Shown here piece by piece: positions 18,065 through 26,140 of a stretch of 64,000 nucleotides of DNA (position 1 is the stretch's first letter; each line of letters starts with the position of its first letter). Source of the DNA: Clostridium punense (lineage in GTDB: Bacteria > Bacillota > Clostridia > Clostridiales > Clostridiaceae); the NCBI RefSeq assembly GCF_017874425.1, contig NZ_JAGGLL010000007.1, forward strand, positions 62,001-126,000. The letters are read 5' to 3'. The translations under genes were made by a program, and so were the position numbers. Under the pieces are notes generated by a model that ran no database searches, had not been told where the DNA came from, and was given only the letters and a program-made list of their open reading frames with translations.

Positions 18065-18126
18065 CCTTAAATTAAGTTATGTAAGGTTACAGTAGTCAAG
18101 TGATTTTGAATGGATAAAAATAAGGT

Positions 18127-18165
18127 AAGAGCTAGCTGTTTAATAAAATAGTTAGCTCTTCTCTA
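18127..18165 (+). terminator. terminator of sigI-rsgI
   Basis: AAGAGCTA (18127-18134) pairs with TAGCTCTT (18153-18160), extended by partial pairing inside, followed by CTCTATT. It lies 63 bp after rsgI. The T-run is weak. Confidence 0.55.
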
Positions 18166-18202
18166 TTGAAACGGGGTTAACTAAAATAAACACGTACCTT
18201 GC

Positions 18203-18390
18203 CTAGAAGTTGATGCCATTGAAGAAACAGGGAAAAGTCTAGCCAGTTGCTTCTGCAATGAAGGAACAGTTAAGTTTTGCATTAGATTTTGCCAAAAGTA
18301 TAGAGGCTTATAAATATTCTTGACAATAGAGCTGATAACATTGAAAATATAACAAGTACTATAGATGAAATAGACAACGACAGCAATTAA
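18203..18390 (+). pseudogene. possible decayed coding remnant
   Basis: Between rsgI and the riboswitch, short open stretches in successive frames read as protein: EVDAIEETGKSLAS (from about 18207), then MKEQLSFALDFAKSIEAYKYS (from 18258), then NILDNRADNIENITSTIDEID (from about 18314 to a stop near 18390). Frame changes and stops separate them. The heptad-like helical text is reminiscent of a chemoreceptor or another coiled-coil protein, but I cannot name a family. It may be chance. Confidence 0.25.
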
Positions 18391-18665
18391 AAACTTCTTA
18401 AAATAATTATGAATAATCTTTATGTTGCCATTGTATATTTTTTTACTATAAGTTATAATCTCTTTGTAACAATTATTATATTACGAACAGAAAACCTATA
18501 ACTAACAAGGGATGCAATTTTGGTAAAGTATAAGTTCTTTATAAAAATACCCCTGATAAAATTAGGAATCATAATAACAGTTACTTGCAATAGATATTGC
18601 AAGCAATAGATATTGCAAGCAATAGATATTGGAAACAATTAATTTATTGGAATTAATTAAATAAA
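18391..18665. other. AT-rich spacer before the riboswitch
   Basis: Apart from the palindromic tandem repeat at 18585-18634, I see no gene or clear promoter here. A start point for the riboswitch transcript must lie near its 3-prime end. Confidence 0.4.
18585..18634. repeat. three tandem 16-bp palindromic units
   Basis: The 16-mer GCAATAGATATTGCAA occurs at 18587-18602 and 18603-18618, and with one change (C to G near the end) at 18619-18634. With flanking TT, the first unit is a perfect dyad, TTGCAATA-GA-TATTGCAA. Three phased dyads directly upstream of the riboswitch and MATE gene could be a multi-site operator or a slippage product. Confidence 0.7.
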
Positions 18666-18667
18666 AA

Positions 18668-18763
18668 GTTTTCTAGGGTTCCGCAGAAGGAGTTTTCTGG
18701 CCTGGTCCGAGAGAAGACGCACATGAACTTGTGTACACGGAAGGATAAAAGCCTGGGAGATAT
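18668..18763 (+). ncRNA. ykkC-family riboswitch, guanidine-I type
   Basis: The conserved ykkC-yxkD landmarks appear in order: TCTAGGGTTCCG (18672-18683), CTGGTCCGAGAG (18702-18713), ACACGG (18735-18740), GGATAAAAGCC (18743-18753) and TGGGAGA (18754-18760). Compared with the B. subtilis ykkC leader, GGGATAAAAGCCC is here AGGATAAAAGCCT, a compensated pair change that keeps the helix. The match favours the guanidine-I class over the ppGpp and PRPP subtypes, but ligand class is inferred. It sits 160 bp before a MATE exporter gene, which fits a guanidinium-export circuit. Confidence 0.88.
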
Positions 18764-18796
18764 CAAAACTAGATATCTTCTAGGCTTATTTTGTTG
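18749..18796 (+). terminator. riboswitch expression-platform terminator
   Basis: AAGCCTGGGAGATATC (18749-18764) pairs with GATATCTTCTAGGCTT (18772-18787) around a 7-base loop, with imperfect pairing in the middle, followed by ATTTTGTTG. The left arm includes the conserved 3-prime end of the aptamer. Ligand binding should therefore sequester it and allow read-through into the MATE gene, an ON switch. Confidence 0.8.
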
Positions 18797-18924
18797 TCAT
18801 ATATAGTTTATTAAAGTATCAGAGTTGTATTTTCATTTTTCAACAACTAAGAAATTATATAGACTTGCTTTAGCCTATGTAGGAGGTTATTCAATTTATA
18901 TTAAGAATAAAGAGGAGTAAAGTT

Positions 18925-20256
18925 ATGAGCAAAAGATTAAACTTATTAGAAGAGGATGTAAGAAAAATATTTTTTCATTACCTATTGCCAAGTATAGGCG
19001 GTATGGTAGGACTGTCACTTTATATTTTCTTTGATACTATGTTTGTAGGTCAAGGAGTAGGGAGTGAAGGTTTAGCAGCTCTTAGTATAGCAATTCCTAT
19101 GTACAATGTATATAATGCTATTGGGCTACTGCTTGGAGTAGGGGGGGCTACAGTACTTTCAATTTATCATGGTGAGAAAAATTATGATAAGGCTAATGAG
19201 GCTTTTACCATTTCCTTAATTATTGCAGTAATTTTAGGAGTAGTTCTTACTTTAATTCAAGGTATGTTTATTGATGAGTTATGTTATTTTTTAGGGGCTA
19301 CTGAGAAATTATTTCCATTAGTTAAAGAGTACTTAGAAATAATGGCCAAATTTACTTGGGCCTTTATATTGTCAGGAACTATGGTTGCTATGGTTAGAAA
19401 CGATAAAAATCCTAAGCTAGCTATGTGGGCTATGCTTTCAGGCTGTATATCAAACATATTTTTAGATTGGCTTTTTATAATTGGTTTTAATATGGGAATG
19501 ACTGGGGCTATAGTTGCCACAGTAATGTCTCCAATTATTACTTTATTAATTTTAAGTGTTCACTTTTTTAAAAAAATGAATACTATAAAGCTAGTTAAAA
19601 TTAAAAGTGATTTTTCACTAAGTATAAGAATTATTAGGAATGGAATGGCTAGCTTTATTCTTGAAGTTTCAGGAGCTATTGTTATTTTTGCCTTTAATAA
19701 AGCGGTTTTTAGTTTAATAGGTGACATAGGTCTTTCTGCCTATAGTATTATTGCAAATATAAATTTAATATGCGCAGCAATTTTTACTGGAGTTGCACAA
19801 GCTATTCAACCAATTATTAGCATAAACTTTGGAGGGAAAAAGACGGATAGAATAAATAAATCTATTAAATATGCTATCATAACTTCCATAGTATTAGGTA
19901 TAAGTTTTTATATTATTGGGCTTATTATACCAAAACCTATAGTTTTGATTTTTAATAGAGATAATATAGAGTTGATGAAAATAACTGTTAATGGTATTAG
20001 ATTGTACTTCATAGCCTTTTTATTTATGGGAGTTAATATTTCTTTAGTATCTTACTTCCAATCTATTGAAAAGGCAAAAATATCAATTTTTTCTTCTTTA
20101 AGTAGAGGGATTATCTTTATACTAATTGGCTTATTCCTTTTACCAAAAGTATTTTCTATAAATGGAGTATGGCTAACTGCCACCTTTGCCGAAGTAATCA
20201 CTTTGATTATTAATCTCGCGTATGTTTTCATCAATAGAAAACATCTAATAAACTAG
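18925..20256 (+). CDS. MATE-family efflux transporter
   Basis: A 443-residue polytopic membrane protein with about twelve hydrophobic helices in two homologous halves, as in MATE (NorM/MepA-like) cation antiporters. Helix text such as LPSIGGMVGLSLYIFFDTMFVGQ near the N terminus is typical of MepA-type MATE proteins. The ATG follows AGAGGAG. Its leader holds a ykkC-family riboswitch and terminator, so expression probably rises with the ligand, most likely guanidine. Better-known guanidine exporters under this riboswitch are small SMR proteins, so a MATE here may be an alternative exporter. Substrate is inferred from the leader only. Confidence 0.92.
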   Translation: MSKRLNLLEEDVRKIFFHYLLPSIGGMVGLSLYIFFDTMFVGQGVGSEGLAALSIAIPMYNVYNAIGLLLGVGGATVLSIYHGEKNYDKANEAFTISLIIAVILGVVLTLIQGMFIDELCYFLGATEKLFPLVKEYLEIMAKFTWAFILSGTMVAMVRNDKNPKLAMWAMLSGCISNIFLDWLFIIGFNMGMTGAIVATVMSPIITLLILSVHFFKKMNTIKLVKIKSDFSLSIRIIRNGMASFILEVSGAIVIFAFNKAVFSLIGDIGLSAYSIIANINLICAAIFTGVAQAIQPIISINFGGKKTDRINKSIKYAIITSIVLGISFYIIGLIIPKPIVLIFNRDNIELMKITVNGIRLYFIAFLFMGVNISLVSYFQSIEKAKISIFSSLSRGIIFILIGLFLLPKVFSINGVWLTATFAEVITLIINLAYVFINRKHLIN

Positions 20257-20263
20257 AACTTCT

Positions 20264-20300
20264 TAAGACTTCATTCTTTAAGGATGAGGTCTTTATTTAT
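20264..20300 (+). terminator. terminator of the MATE gene
   Basis: AAGACTTCATTC pairs with AGGATGAGGTCTT around a short TTTA loop (one mismatch), followed by TATTTAT. It starts about eight bases after the stop codon. Confidence 0.65.
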
Positions 20301-20481
20301 AAGTAGAAAATTAAATATTTTATGTTTAGATATTGAAAAAAGTGGTGCTGCTCTATGAGATGATTTAATAAGTGAAGTATAATAAAATGGATTTTTATTG
20401 TTATGCTATTTTAAGTTGTTAAGGGTTATAAATTTAAAAGTATTTCATATATTTTATTAAGAACCGTAAAAGAAACTCAAC

Positions 20482-20610
20482 ATATATAGAATGCAATAAA
20501 GATACTGGATAAATATATGTAATTATATTTTTTATTATCTTAAATATAAGCTGATAAAAATTATCTTATAATGTAGAAGCAATATTGCAACTTATATATT
20601 AAGCTGAAAA
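20482..20610 (+). repeat. dispersed GAATGCAATAA element, copy 1
   Basis: It begins TATAGAATGCAATAA (20485-20499), and a second conserved block at about 20538-20605 contains ATATAAGCTGATAAAAATTA and ATATTGCAACTTATAT. Related copies lie near 21728 and 34159. By eye, about 50 of 64 bases match between the 3-prime blocks of copies 1 and 2. It lies just upstream of the spoIIP-like gene and no coding potential is seen. Confidence 0.6.
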
Positions 20611-20653
20611 TTCATTTTAAACATTGAAATTTAATTATTCATGAGGTGAAAAA

Positions 20654-21700
20654 ATGAAGTATAAAAGAGAAAATCATAAGAAACCATTAAAGGAAAAAAG
20701 CAGATTTTTAACTATCATCGTATCCTTTTTAATCTGTAGTAGCATGGTTTTAGGAGTTAGCATGGAAGCTAAGGCCTTGTCACAAAAGGGGGAAAACACA
20801 AATAGTGAATTTTTAGAACTTATAATGAACAGTGTTATAGCACCTTTTAAAGCAAATACTAAAAGAGGCGATAGCAATATGCTTGGATACTTATCTCTTA
20901 ATCCTCTAAAAGTAATTAAAAGAGAGGTGGCCTATGTGGAGGATAAGGCTATAAAAGAAGAATTTAAGCAGGAGCAAGTGGTAGAAGAAGAGAAGAAAGC
21001 TGAAGAAATTGTACTTAATCCTTTTAGTTTAAGTGAAAACTCTATAAGTAAACAGGAACAGGCAAAGGTAGAAGTGGTAGGAAATCCACAAGATAATTCA
21101 AAGAAAAGGATACTCATCTACCATTCTCATACCACAGAGGCTTATGATGCTGATGAACCTAGAAAAATGGATTTAGGTCAAACTGTGGCAGCAGTTGGTG
21201 ATGAGCTTGCAAAGGAATTTGAAAAGCAGGGTTTTACAGTAATTCACGATAAAACTATTCATGACCTAGATTATAATAGCTCCTATGCTAAATCTAGGGA
21301 AACTATGAGTAAGTATTTTGAGAAGTTTAAGGACTTTGACTTTGTAGTAGACTTACATAGAGATGATGGTCCTTCCAAGGCCAATGTGACTACTAAAATC
21401 AACAATGAGGATGCAGCAAGACTAATCATTGTTACAACTACCAGTGACCCTAGATATAAGGCCCATATGGCAAATATTAACGCTATTTTTCAGGTAGCAA
21501 AAAGAGAATATCCAACCCTTTTTAGAGAGAAAAATCTTCATACTAACTATAGCGGCACAAGATATTATAATCAAGACTTAAGTGATAATGCGTTATTGTT
21601 AGAGGTTGGAGCAACATCTAATAAACTTCAAGAAGCCAAGAATAGTATGAAGTATGTGGCAAGAGTTGTAGCTGAGGTAATAAATAATAGAAAAAAATAG
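20654..21700 (+). CDS. spoIIP: stage II sporulation protein P-like amidase
   Basis: SpoIIP is a membrane-anchored N-acetylmuramoyl-L-alanine amidase and endopeptidase that, with SpoIID and SpoIIM, strips septal peptidoglycan during engulfment. The 348-residue protein has an N-terminal membrane segment (about residues 18-38), a charged linker and a C-terminal SpoIIP domain from about residue 150: ILIYHSHTTEAY, DFVVDLHRDDG and LLLEVGATSNKLQEA. The linker KEEFKQEQVVEEEKKAEE is a charged spacer. The ATG follows GAGGTG. Several clostridia carry more than one SpoIIP homologue, so this may be a paralogue. It is flanked on both sides by the dispersed repeat. Confidence 0.9.
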   Translation: MKYKRENHKKPLKEKSRFLTIIVSFLICSSMVLGVSMEAKALSQKGENTNSEFLELIMNSVIAPFKANTKRGDSNMLGYLSLNPLKVIKREVAYVEDKAIKEEFKQEQVVEEEKKAEEIVLNPFSLSENSISKQEQAKVEVVGNPQDNSKKRILIYHSHTTEAYDADEPRKMDLGQTVAAVGDELAKEFEKQGFTVIHDKTIHDLDYNSSYAKSRETMSKYFEKFKDFDFVVDLHRDDGPSKANVTTKINNEDAARLIIVTTTSDPRYKAHMANINAIFQVAKREYPTLFREKNLHTNYSGTRYYNQDLSDNALLLEVGATSNKLQEAKNSMKYVARVVAEVINNRKK

Positions 21701-21727
21701 TTTAGGGATAAATATAATATAATTTTC

Positions 21728-21955
21728 TAGATAGAATGCAATAAGGACACCTTAATAAATATATTTAGTTCTGTTTTGAATTCTCTCAATAGGCTTTGAT
21801 AATGAAAAATGATTTATTTTCAAAAGGCTTTAAGAAAACTAAAATAATAACAATTTATAAGCTAAGTCTTGCTATGACAATCTATAATATAAGTTGCTAA
21901 AAATTACTTTATAGTGCAGAACTAATATTGCTACTTACTATATAGTAATAATTTT
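21728..21955 (+). repeat. dispersed GAATGCAATAA element, copy 2
   Basis: TAGAATGCAATAA at 21732-21744 is followed, after about 145 bases, by a block at 21881-21944 (ATATAAGTTGCTAAAAATTA, then ATATTGCTACTTA) that matches copy 1. It also has AGCTAAGTCT (21860-21869), shared with copy 3. The interior is about 80 bases longer than in copy 1. It sits 28 bp after the spoIIP-like gene. Confidence 0.6.
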
Positions 21956-22016
21956 CATAATATACAATATATCTTAGGAAGCTACTTTTGTTAGCTAATT
22001 CTTAGCTGAAAGTATA

Positions 22017-22060
22017 AAAGCTATACTTCTCTATCTTTTAAAGGAGTATAGCTTTTATAT
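22017..22060 (+). terminator. terminator upstream of the maltodextrin operon
   Basis: AAAAGCTATACT (22017-22028) pairs perfectly with AGTATAGCTTTT (22045-22056), followed by ATATTT. It is 316 bp from the spoIIP stop, so it may end a transcript that runs through the repeat, or isolate malR from upstream transcription. Confidence 0.7.
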
Positions 22061-22152
22061 TTAAAACAATACAATAGAATTTTTGAATAACCGAGAAAAC
22101 AAACACATATATTTAGAATACAAATATTATTTTATAAATTTTATTAAAATGT

Positions 22153-22180
22153 TTGAAAAGTCAAAAAGTTATGTTATAAT
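22153..22180 (+). promoter_or_regulatory. sigma-A promoter of the maltodextrin operon
   Basis: TTGAAA (22153-22158) is followed after 16 bp by a perfect TATAAT (22175-22180). The first LacI-type operator begins ten bases after the -10 box, so the repressor would sit over the start point. Confidence 0.75.
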
Positions 22181-22190
22181 ATTTTTAAGA

Positions 22191-22214
22191 TTGGAAACGT
22201 TACCGAAAACGATT
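22191..22214. promoter_or_regulatory. MalR operator 1
   Basis: TTGGAAACGTTACCGAAAAC followed by GATTC, a LacI/GalR-family operator with a central CG. It is nearly the same as operator 2, 123 bp downstream. It overlaps the expected transcription start. Confidence 0.75.
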
Positions 22215-22313
22215 CATAAAAATATACATAAGAAAACGAAAAATTTATTAGAAGGGGAATAGAGTAGGCTAATATAAAGTATTAAACTCCATTCTCCATA
22301 ATTAATATCAATA

Positions 22314-22338
22314 TTGGAAACGTTTCCGAAAACGTTAC
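22314..22338. promoter_or_regulatory. MalR operator 2
   Basis: TTGGAAACGTTTCCGAAAAC followed by GTTAC. It contains GGAAACGTTTCC, a perfect 12-bp palindrome, and lies 28 bp before the malR start codon. With operator 1 it could support DNA looping or autorepression. CcpA could also bind such a site. Confidence 0.75.
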
Positions 22339-22366
22339 TTATAGTTTTTCAGAAAAGAGGTTTTTT

Positions 22367-23404
22367 ATGAAAAATTTAAATATAAAAGATATCGCTCGTA
22401 TAGCAGGCGTTGGCGTTAGTACTGTTTCAAGGGTTTTAAATAACCATCCAGATGTGAAAGATGAAACAAGGCAGAAGATCCTAGAAGTTATGAATAACTT
22501 TAGTTATGTGCCAAATAACAGTGCAAGAAACTTAAAAAGAAACACTTCTAATAATATAGGGGTATTAGTCAAAGGAATTCATAACCCCTTCTTTTCAAAG
22601 ATGATAAAATCCATTGAAGAAGAAATTGATAAAGAAGGATACTCTATGATTCTTCATTACAATGAAAGCAATAATAATGATATAGAAGCTGCAATTGAGC
22701 TTATTAAAGAGAAAAAACTTAAAGGATTAATTTGTCTTGGTGGTGACTTTGAAGACTTAGATAAACAAGAACTTATTGACTTAAAGACACCAATTGTATT
22801 AGCGTCTACCTATGTTATTGAAAAGGCTAATAAGACTTTATTTTCAAGCGTAATTATAGAAAATAAAGAGGCAGCTTTTAAAGCCGTAGACTACATAGCA
22901 AACCTTGGACATAGAAGGATAGCAATTATTACTACGGGAGAAGAAGATAGAACTATTGGAAAGCTAAGATTTGAAGGTTATAAAAAAGCCTTAAAAGAAA
23001 ATTCAATAGATTTTAATGAGGACTTTGTAGAAATAGGAGAATATACCTTTGAATCCGGTTTTTCAGCAATGAACAAGCTTTTGGAGAAAAAACTGGATTT
23101 AACAGCAGTGTTTGTGACTACAGATATTATGGCAATTGGTGCATCTAAAGCAATTTTAACTAGAGGGCTAAAAATTCCAGAGGATATTTCCATAGTAGGT
23201 TTTGATGGTATTGATTATTCCTTGTATTTTCACCCATCTCTAACCACTGTAGTTCAACCAGTAGAGGAAATGGGGACAAAAAGCATTGATTTACTTTTTG
23301 ATATACTAAAAAACAAAAAAAATCATCAACATATAGTTCTAGAAACGAAACTAGAAGAAAGAGAATCTTGTATAAAAATTTTAGAGGAGGCTTCACATGG
23401 CTAA
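22367..23404 (+). CDS. malR: LacI-family maltodextrin repressor
   Basis: A 345-residue LacI/GalR-type regulator. The N-terminal helix-turn-helix IKDIARIAGVGVSTVSRVLNN (about residues 5-25) and hinge helix SARNLKR are followed by a periplasmic-binding-protein-like effector domain (IGVLVKGIHNPFFSKMI, VFVTTDIMAIGASKAI, VGFDGIDYS). It is the first gene of the maltodextrin operon and overlaps the next gene by eight bases. Two LacI-type operators lie upstream, so it probably represses its own operon and releases when maltose or maltodextrin is present. The inducer is inferred from context. Confidence 0.9.
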   Translation: MKNLNIKDIARIAGVGVSTVSRVLNNHPDVKDETRQKILEVMNNFSYVPNNSARNLKRNTSNNIGVLVKGIHNPFFSKMIKSIEEEIDKEGYSMILHYNESNNNDIEAAIELIKEKKLKGLICLGGDFEDLDKQELIDLKTPIVLASTYVIEKANKTLFSSVIIENKEAAFKAVDYIANLGHRRIAIITTGEEDRTIGKLRFEGYKKALKENSIDFNEDFVEIGEYTFESGFSAMNKLLEKKLDLTAVFVTTDIMAIGASKAILTRGLKIPEDISIVGFDGIDYSLYFHPSLTTVVQPVEEMGTKSIDLLFDILKNKKNHQHIVLETKLEERESCIKILEEASHG

Positions 23405-24497
23405 TGTTGTTATAAAGGGCATTGAAAAGGTTTACCCTAATGGATTTAAAGCAGTGCATGGTATTGATTTAGAAGTTAAAGATGGTGAATTTATGGTTTT
23501 AGTTGGCCCTTCAGGCTGTGCTAAATCCACTACTTTAAGAATGGTAGCTGGACTTGAGGAAATTACTAATGGAACTATTTCTATAGGGGATAAGGTGGTC
23601 AACAATATTCCACCAAAGGATAGAGGCATTGCAATGGTATTTCAAAACTATGCACTTTATCCTCATATGACAGTATATGAAAATATGGCATTTTCCTTAA
23701 AGCTTAAAAAGCTACCAAAGGATGAGATAGATAAGAAGGTAAGAGAAGCCGCAAAAATATTAGATTTAGAGGAAGTATTAAAAAGACGTCCAAAGGAGTT
23801 ATCTGGAGGGCAAAGACAAAGGGTAGCTGTAGGACGTGCTATTGTTCGTGATCCAGAGGTTTTCTTATTTGATGAACCACTTTCAAACTTAGATGCAAAA
23901 CTAAGAGTTCATATGAGGGTACAACTTTCACAACTGCATAAGAAGCTTAAGTCTACCATGATTTATGTAACTCATGACCAAGTTGAAGCTATGACTATGG
24001 GAGATAGAATTTGTGTAATGAACTTTGGAAAAATAATGCAGGTGGATACACCTTTAAATCTATACCATTACCCTAAAAATAAGTTCACTGCTGGCTTCAT
24101 AGGTTCTCCTGCCATGAATATTGTTGAGGGTGAGTTAATAGAAAAAGAGGAAAGTATTGCGGTAAAAATAGGGGGAGAAATTTTAATACTTCCTGAAACT
24201 AAGGGAAGTAAGGTGAAAAATCATATAGGAAAAAAAGTTTGGTTTGGAATTAGACCTGAACACATTAATTTAAAAGATTTGGGAAATGCTTCGAAAATAA
24301 GCGGAAATATAGATGTAATTGAGCATATGGGGAATGAGTCTTTTGTTTATTTTAGCAATGAGGAATTGCAGTTAACTGCAAAAATTGATTCCATGGAATC
24401 AAGAAACTTAAAAACAGGAAAATCAGAAGATTTTATATTGCATTTAGAAAACTGTCATATTTTTGATTATGAAAGTGAAGAGAATATAAGTCTGTAA
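23397..24497 (+). CDS. msmX: sugar ABC transporter ATPase (MsmX/UgpC/MalK type)
   Basis: The 366-residue ATPase energises carbohydrate import by the MalEFG proteins encoded downstream. It carries an ABC signature LSGGQRQRVAVGRAI, Walker B FLFDEPLSNLDAKLR and a C-terminal TOBE/regulatory domain (about 240-366). The Walker A loop reads GPSGCAKST (37-45), with alanine in place of the usual glycine before the lysine. That alteration may be tolerated in this subfamily and should be checked. It overlaps malR by eight bases, with AGGAGG in the malR end. MsmX-type ATPases often serve several importers. About 190 bp separate it from malE. Confidence 0.93.
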   Translation: MANVVIKGIEKVYPNGFKAVHGIDLEVKDGEFMVLVGPSGCAKSTTLRMVAGLEEITNGTISIGDKVVNNIPPKDRGIAMVFQNYALYPHMTVYENMAFSLKLKKLPKDEIDKKVREAAKILDLEEVLKRRPKELSGGQRQRVAVGRAIVRDPEVFLFDEPLSNLDAKLRVHMRVQLSQLHKKLKSTMIYVTHDQVEAMTMGDRICVMNFGKIMQVDTPLNLYHYPKNKFTAGFIGSPAMNIVEGELIEKEESIAVKIGGEILILPETKGSKVKNHIGKKVWFGIRPEHINLKDLGNASKISGNIDVIEHMGNESFVYFSNEELQLTAKIDSMESRNLKTGKSEDFILHLENCHIFDYESEENISL

Positions 24498-24690
24498 TTG
24501 ATAGGTTTTAGATTAATTTAAACTTGTACTGCTAACGTTTTGTTTAGATAGGAGTACTTTGCTAAAACAAACTTTCAAGGACGTTAATCCTTTTGAAAAG
24601 TAACTTTTGTAATTGAGTTTAGATATTATTTTAAAGTGTTATCAATTTAAATTTAATATATTCATAACATTATAGGGGAGGATTATTAAC
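24498..24690. other. msmX-malE spacer
   Basis: A 193-bp gap inside the operon. It holds an imperfect inverted repeat (GTTTTGTTTAG near 24537-24547 against CTAAAACAAAC near 24561-24571) with no clean T-run. It could be a partial attenuator, or a processing site that lets malE be expressed above the ATPase. The malE ribosome site GGGGAGG is at its end. Confidence 0.4.
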
Positions 24691-26043
24691 ATGAAAAAAG
24701 TTAAAAAAATCTTAGCTTTAGCCATTTCATCCTTAATGGTGACTTCAGCTTTAACTGGTTGTGCGTCTAATGGGGATAAAAAGACAGACGAAGGAACAAA
24801 ACCAGCGGCAGAGGAGAAAAAAGAAAATGTTACCCTAAACATATTCCAGTTTAAGGTGGAGATTGATAAGGAGTTTAAAGAAGCGGCACAAGCTTATACT
24901 GCTGAGCATCCAAATGTAAAAATTAATGTAGAAACTGTAGGTGGCGGTGCTGATTATGGTGCAGCTCTAAGAGCAAAAATTCAAGGTGGAACAGAACCTT
25001 CTATATTTAATATTGGAGGACCACAAGATGTTAAGGATTGGGAATCTAGATTAGTTGATTTAACTAATGAGCCTTGGACAAAACAAGCTCTTGATGGGGT
25101 TTTATCAGGAGTAACAGTTAATAATAAAGTTTATGCAATGCCTTTTGCAGTAGAAGGTTATGGCTTTGTTTATAACAAAGAAATATTCCAGGCTGCAGGA
25201 ATCGATGCTAAAGGGGTTAAAGACTATGCTTCTTTAGAAAAAGCAGTAAAGGATTTAGATACTAAAATTAAAGCAGGGGAATTAAAGAGCAAATATCCAA
25301 ATCTAGAGGCAGCTTTCGAGTTACCAGCAAAAGAAACTTGGGTAACTGGACTTCATACTTCAAATGCAGCTATTTCACAAGAGTTTAATAGTTCATTAGA
25401 TGCCTTTGCAGCTAAAAAGATTGATTTTAAAAATGGAGAAGCTCTAAAAGCATTAATAGATTTACAAGCTAACTACTCTCCAAGTGCAAAATCAAAAGAA
25501 AAGTTAAGCACAGTAGATTATGCAACTCAAGTAGACCAAGGACTTGCTATTGAACGTGTAGCTATGATTCAACAAGGTAACTGGATTTATGGTGGAGTTC
25601 AAAAAATAGATCCTAAGGTAGCTGATAAACTAGATATATTACCAATGTCAGTTAAGGGTGGAAAAGAAGATACAATTCCAATGGGAGTTCCAATGTACTG
25701 GGCAGTTAACAACAAAGGTACAGCAGCTGAGCAAGCAGCAGCTAAGGATTTCTTAAATTGGCTTTATACTTCAGAAAAAGGTAAAGATTATATAGTTAAT
25801 AAATTCTTCTTTATACCTCCATTTAAAGGTTATGAAAGCTTACAACCAAAAGATCCACTAGGTGCTGCAGTTAAGAGATACGCAGAGGCTGGAAAGACAA
25901 CACCTTGGGTATTTATGGGATATCCAACTGGCTGGGGAATGGAAGTTCTAGGACAAGAAATTCAAAAATACCTAGCTGGACAAGAAGATTGGAATGCTGT
26001 AATCAAGAATTCTCAAGCTAAATGGGAAGAAATGAGAAAATAG
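24691..26043 (+). CDS. malE: maltodextrin-binding lipoprotein
   Basis: A 450-residue extracellular solute-binding protein of the MalE family, anchored to the outer membrane face by a lipid. The signal peptide ends in the lipobox LTGC with the lipidated cysteine at C24, then a charged linker rich in K, E and T (25-47). Family text includes GVPMYWAVNNKGTAAEQAAAKDFLNWLYTSEKG. Maltose or maltodextrin specificity is inferred from the operon. The start follows GGGGAGG. A palindrome and a GC-rich hairpin lie between it and malF, as is common where the binding protein must be made in excess of the membrane subunits. Confidence 0.92.
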   Translation: MKKVKKILALAISSLMVTSALTGCASNGDKKTDEGTKPAAEEKKENVTLNIFQFKVEIDKEFKEAAQAYTAEHPNVKINVETVGGGADYGAALRAKIQGGTEPSIFNIGGPQDVKDWESRLVDLTNEPWTKQALDGVLSGVTVNNKVYAMPFAVEGYGFVYNKEIFQAAGIDAKGVKDYASLEKAVKDLDTKIKAGELKSKYPNLEAAFELPAKETWVTGLHTSNAAISQEFNSSLDAFAAKKIDFKNGEALKALIDLQANYSPSAKSKEKLSTVDYATQVDQGLAIERVAMIQQGNWIYGGVQKIDPKVADKLDILPMSVKGGKEDTIPMGVPMYWAVNNKGTAAEQAAAKDFLNWLYTSEKGKDYIVNKFFFIPPFKGYESLQPKDPLGAAVKRYAEAGKTTPWVFMGYPTGWGMEVLGQEIQKYLAGQEDWNAVIKNSQAKWEEMRK

Positions 26044-26044
26044 T

Positions 26045-26066
26045 ATTCTATGTGTACACATAGAAT
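26045..26066. repeat. 22-bp perfect palindrome after malE
   Basis: ATTCTATGTGT followed directly by ACACATAGAAT, with no spacer. It lies one base after the malE stop codon. In RNA it would form a hairpin with a GUAC tetraloop, which may protect the malE 3-prime end. In DNA it could be a protein site. Confidence 0.65.
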
Positions 26067-26120
26067 TAATTGAAAAATAATCTTATAGTTTGAATTGGCT
26101 TAGTAAGAAACATTGAAATT

Positions 26121-26140
26121 GGGGAGGGTTTTGCCCTCCC
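26121..26140 (+). terminator. hairpin between malE and malF
   Basis: GGGAGGG (26122-26128), a five-base loop and CCCTCCC (26134-26140), followed by TAAATTATAT rather than a T-run. It is more likely an mRNA stabiliser or weak terminator that lowers malFG relative to malE than a full stop, because malF follows on the same strand 77 bp later. Confidence 0.65.
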
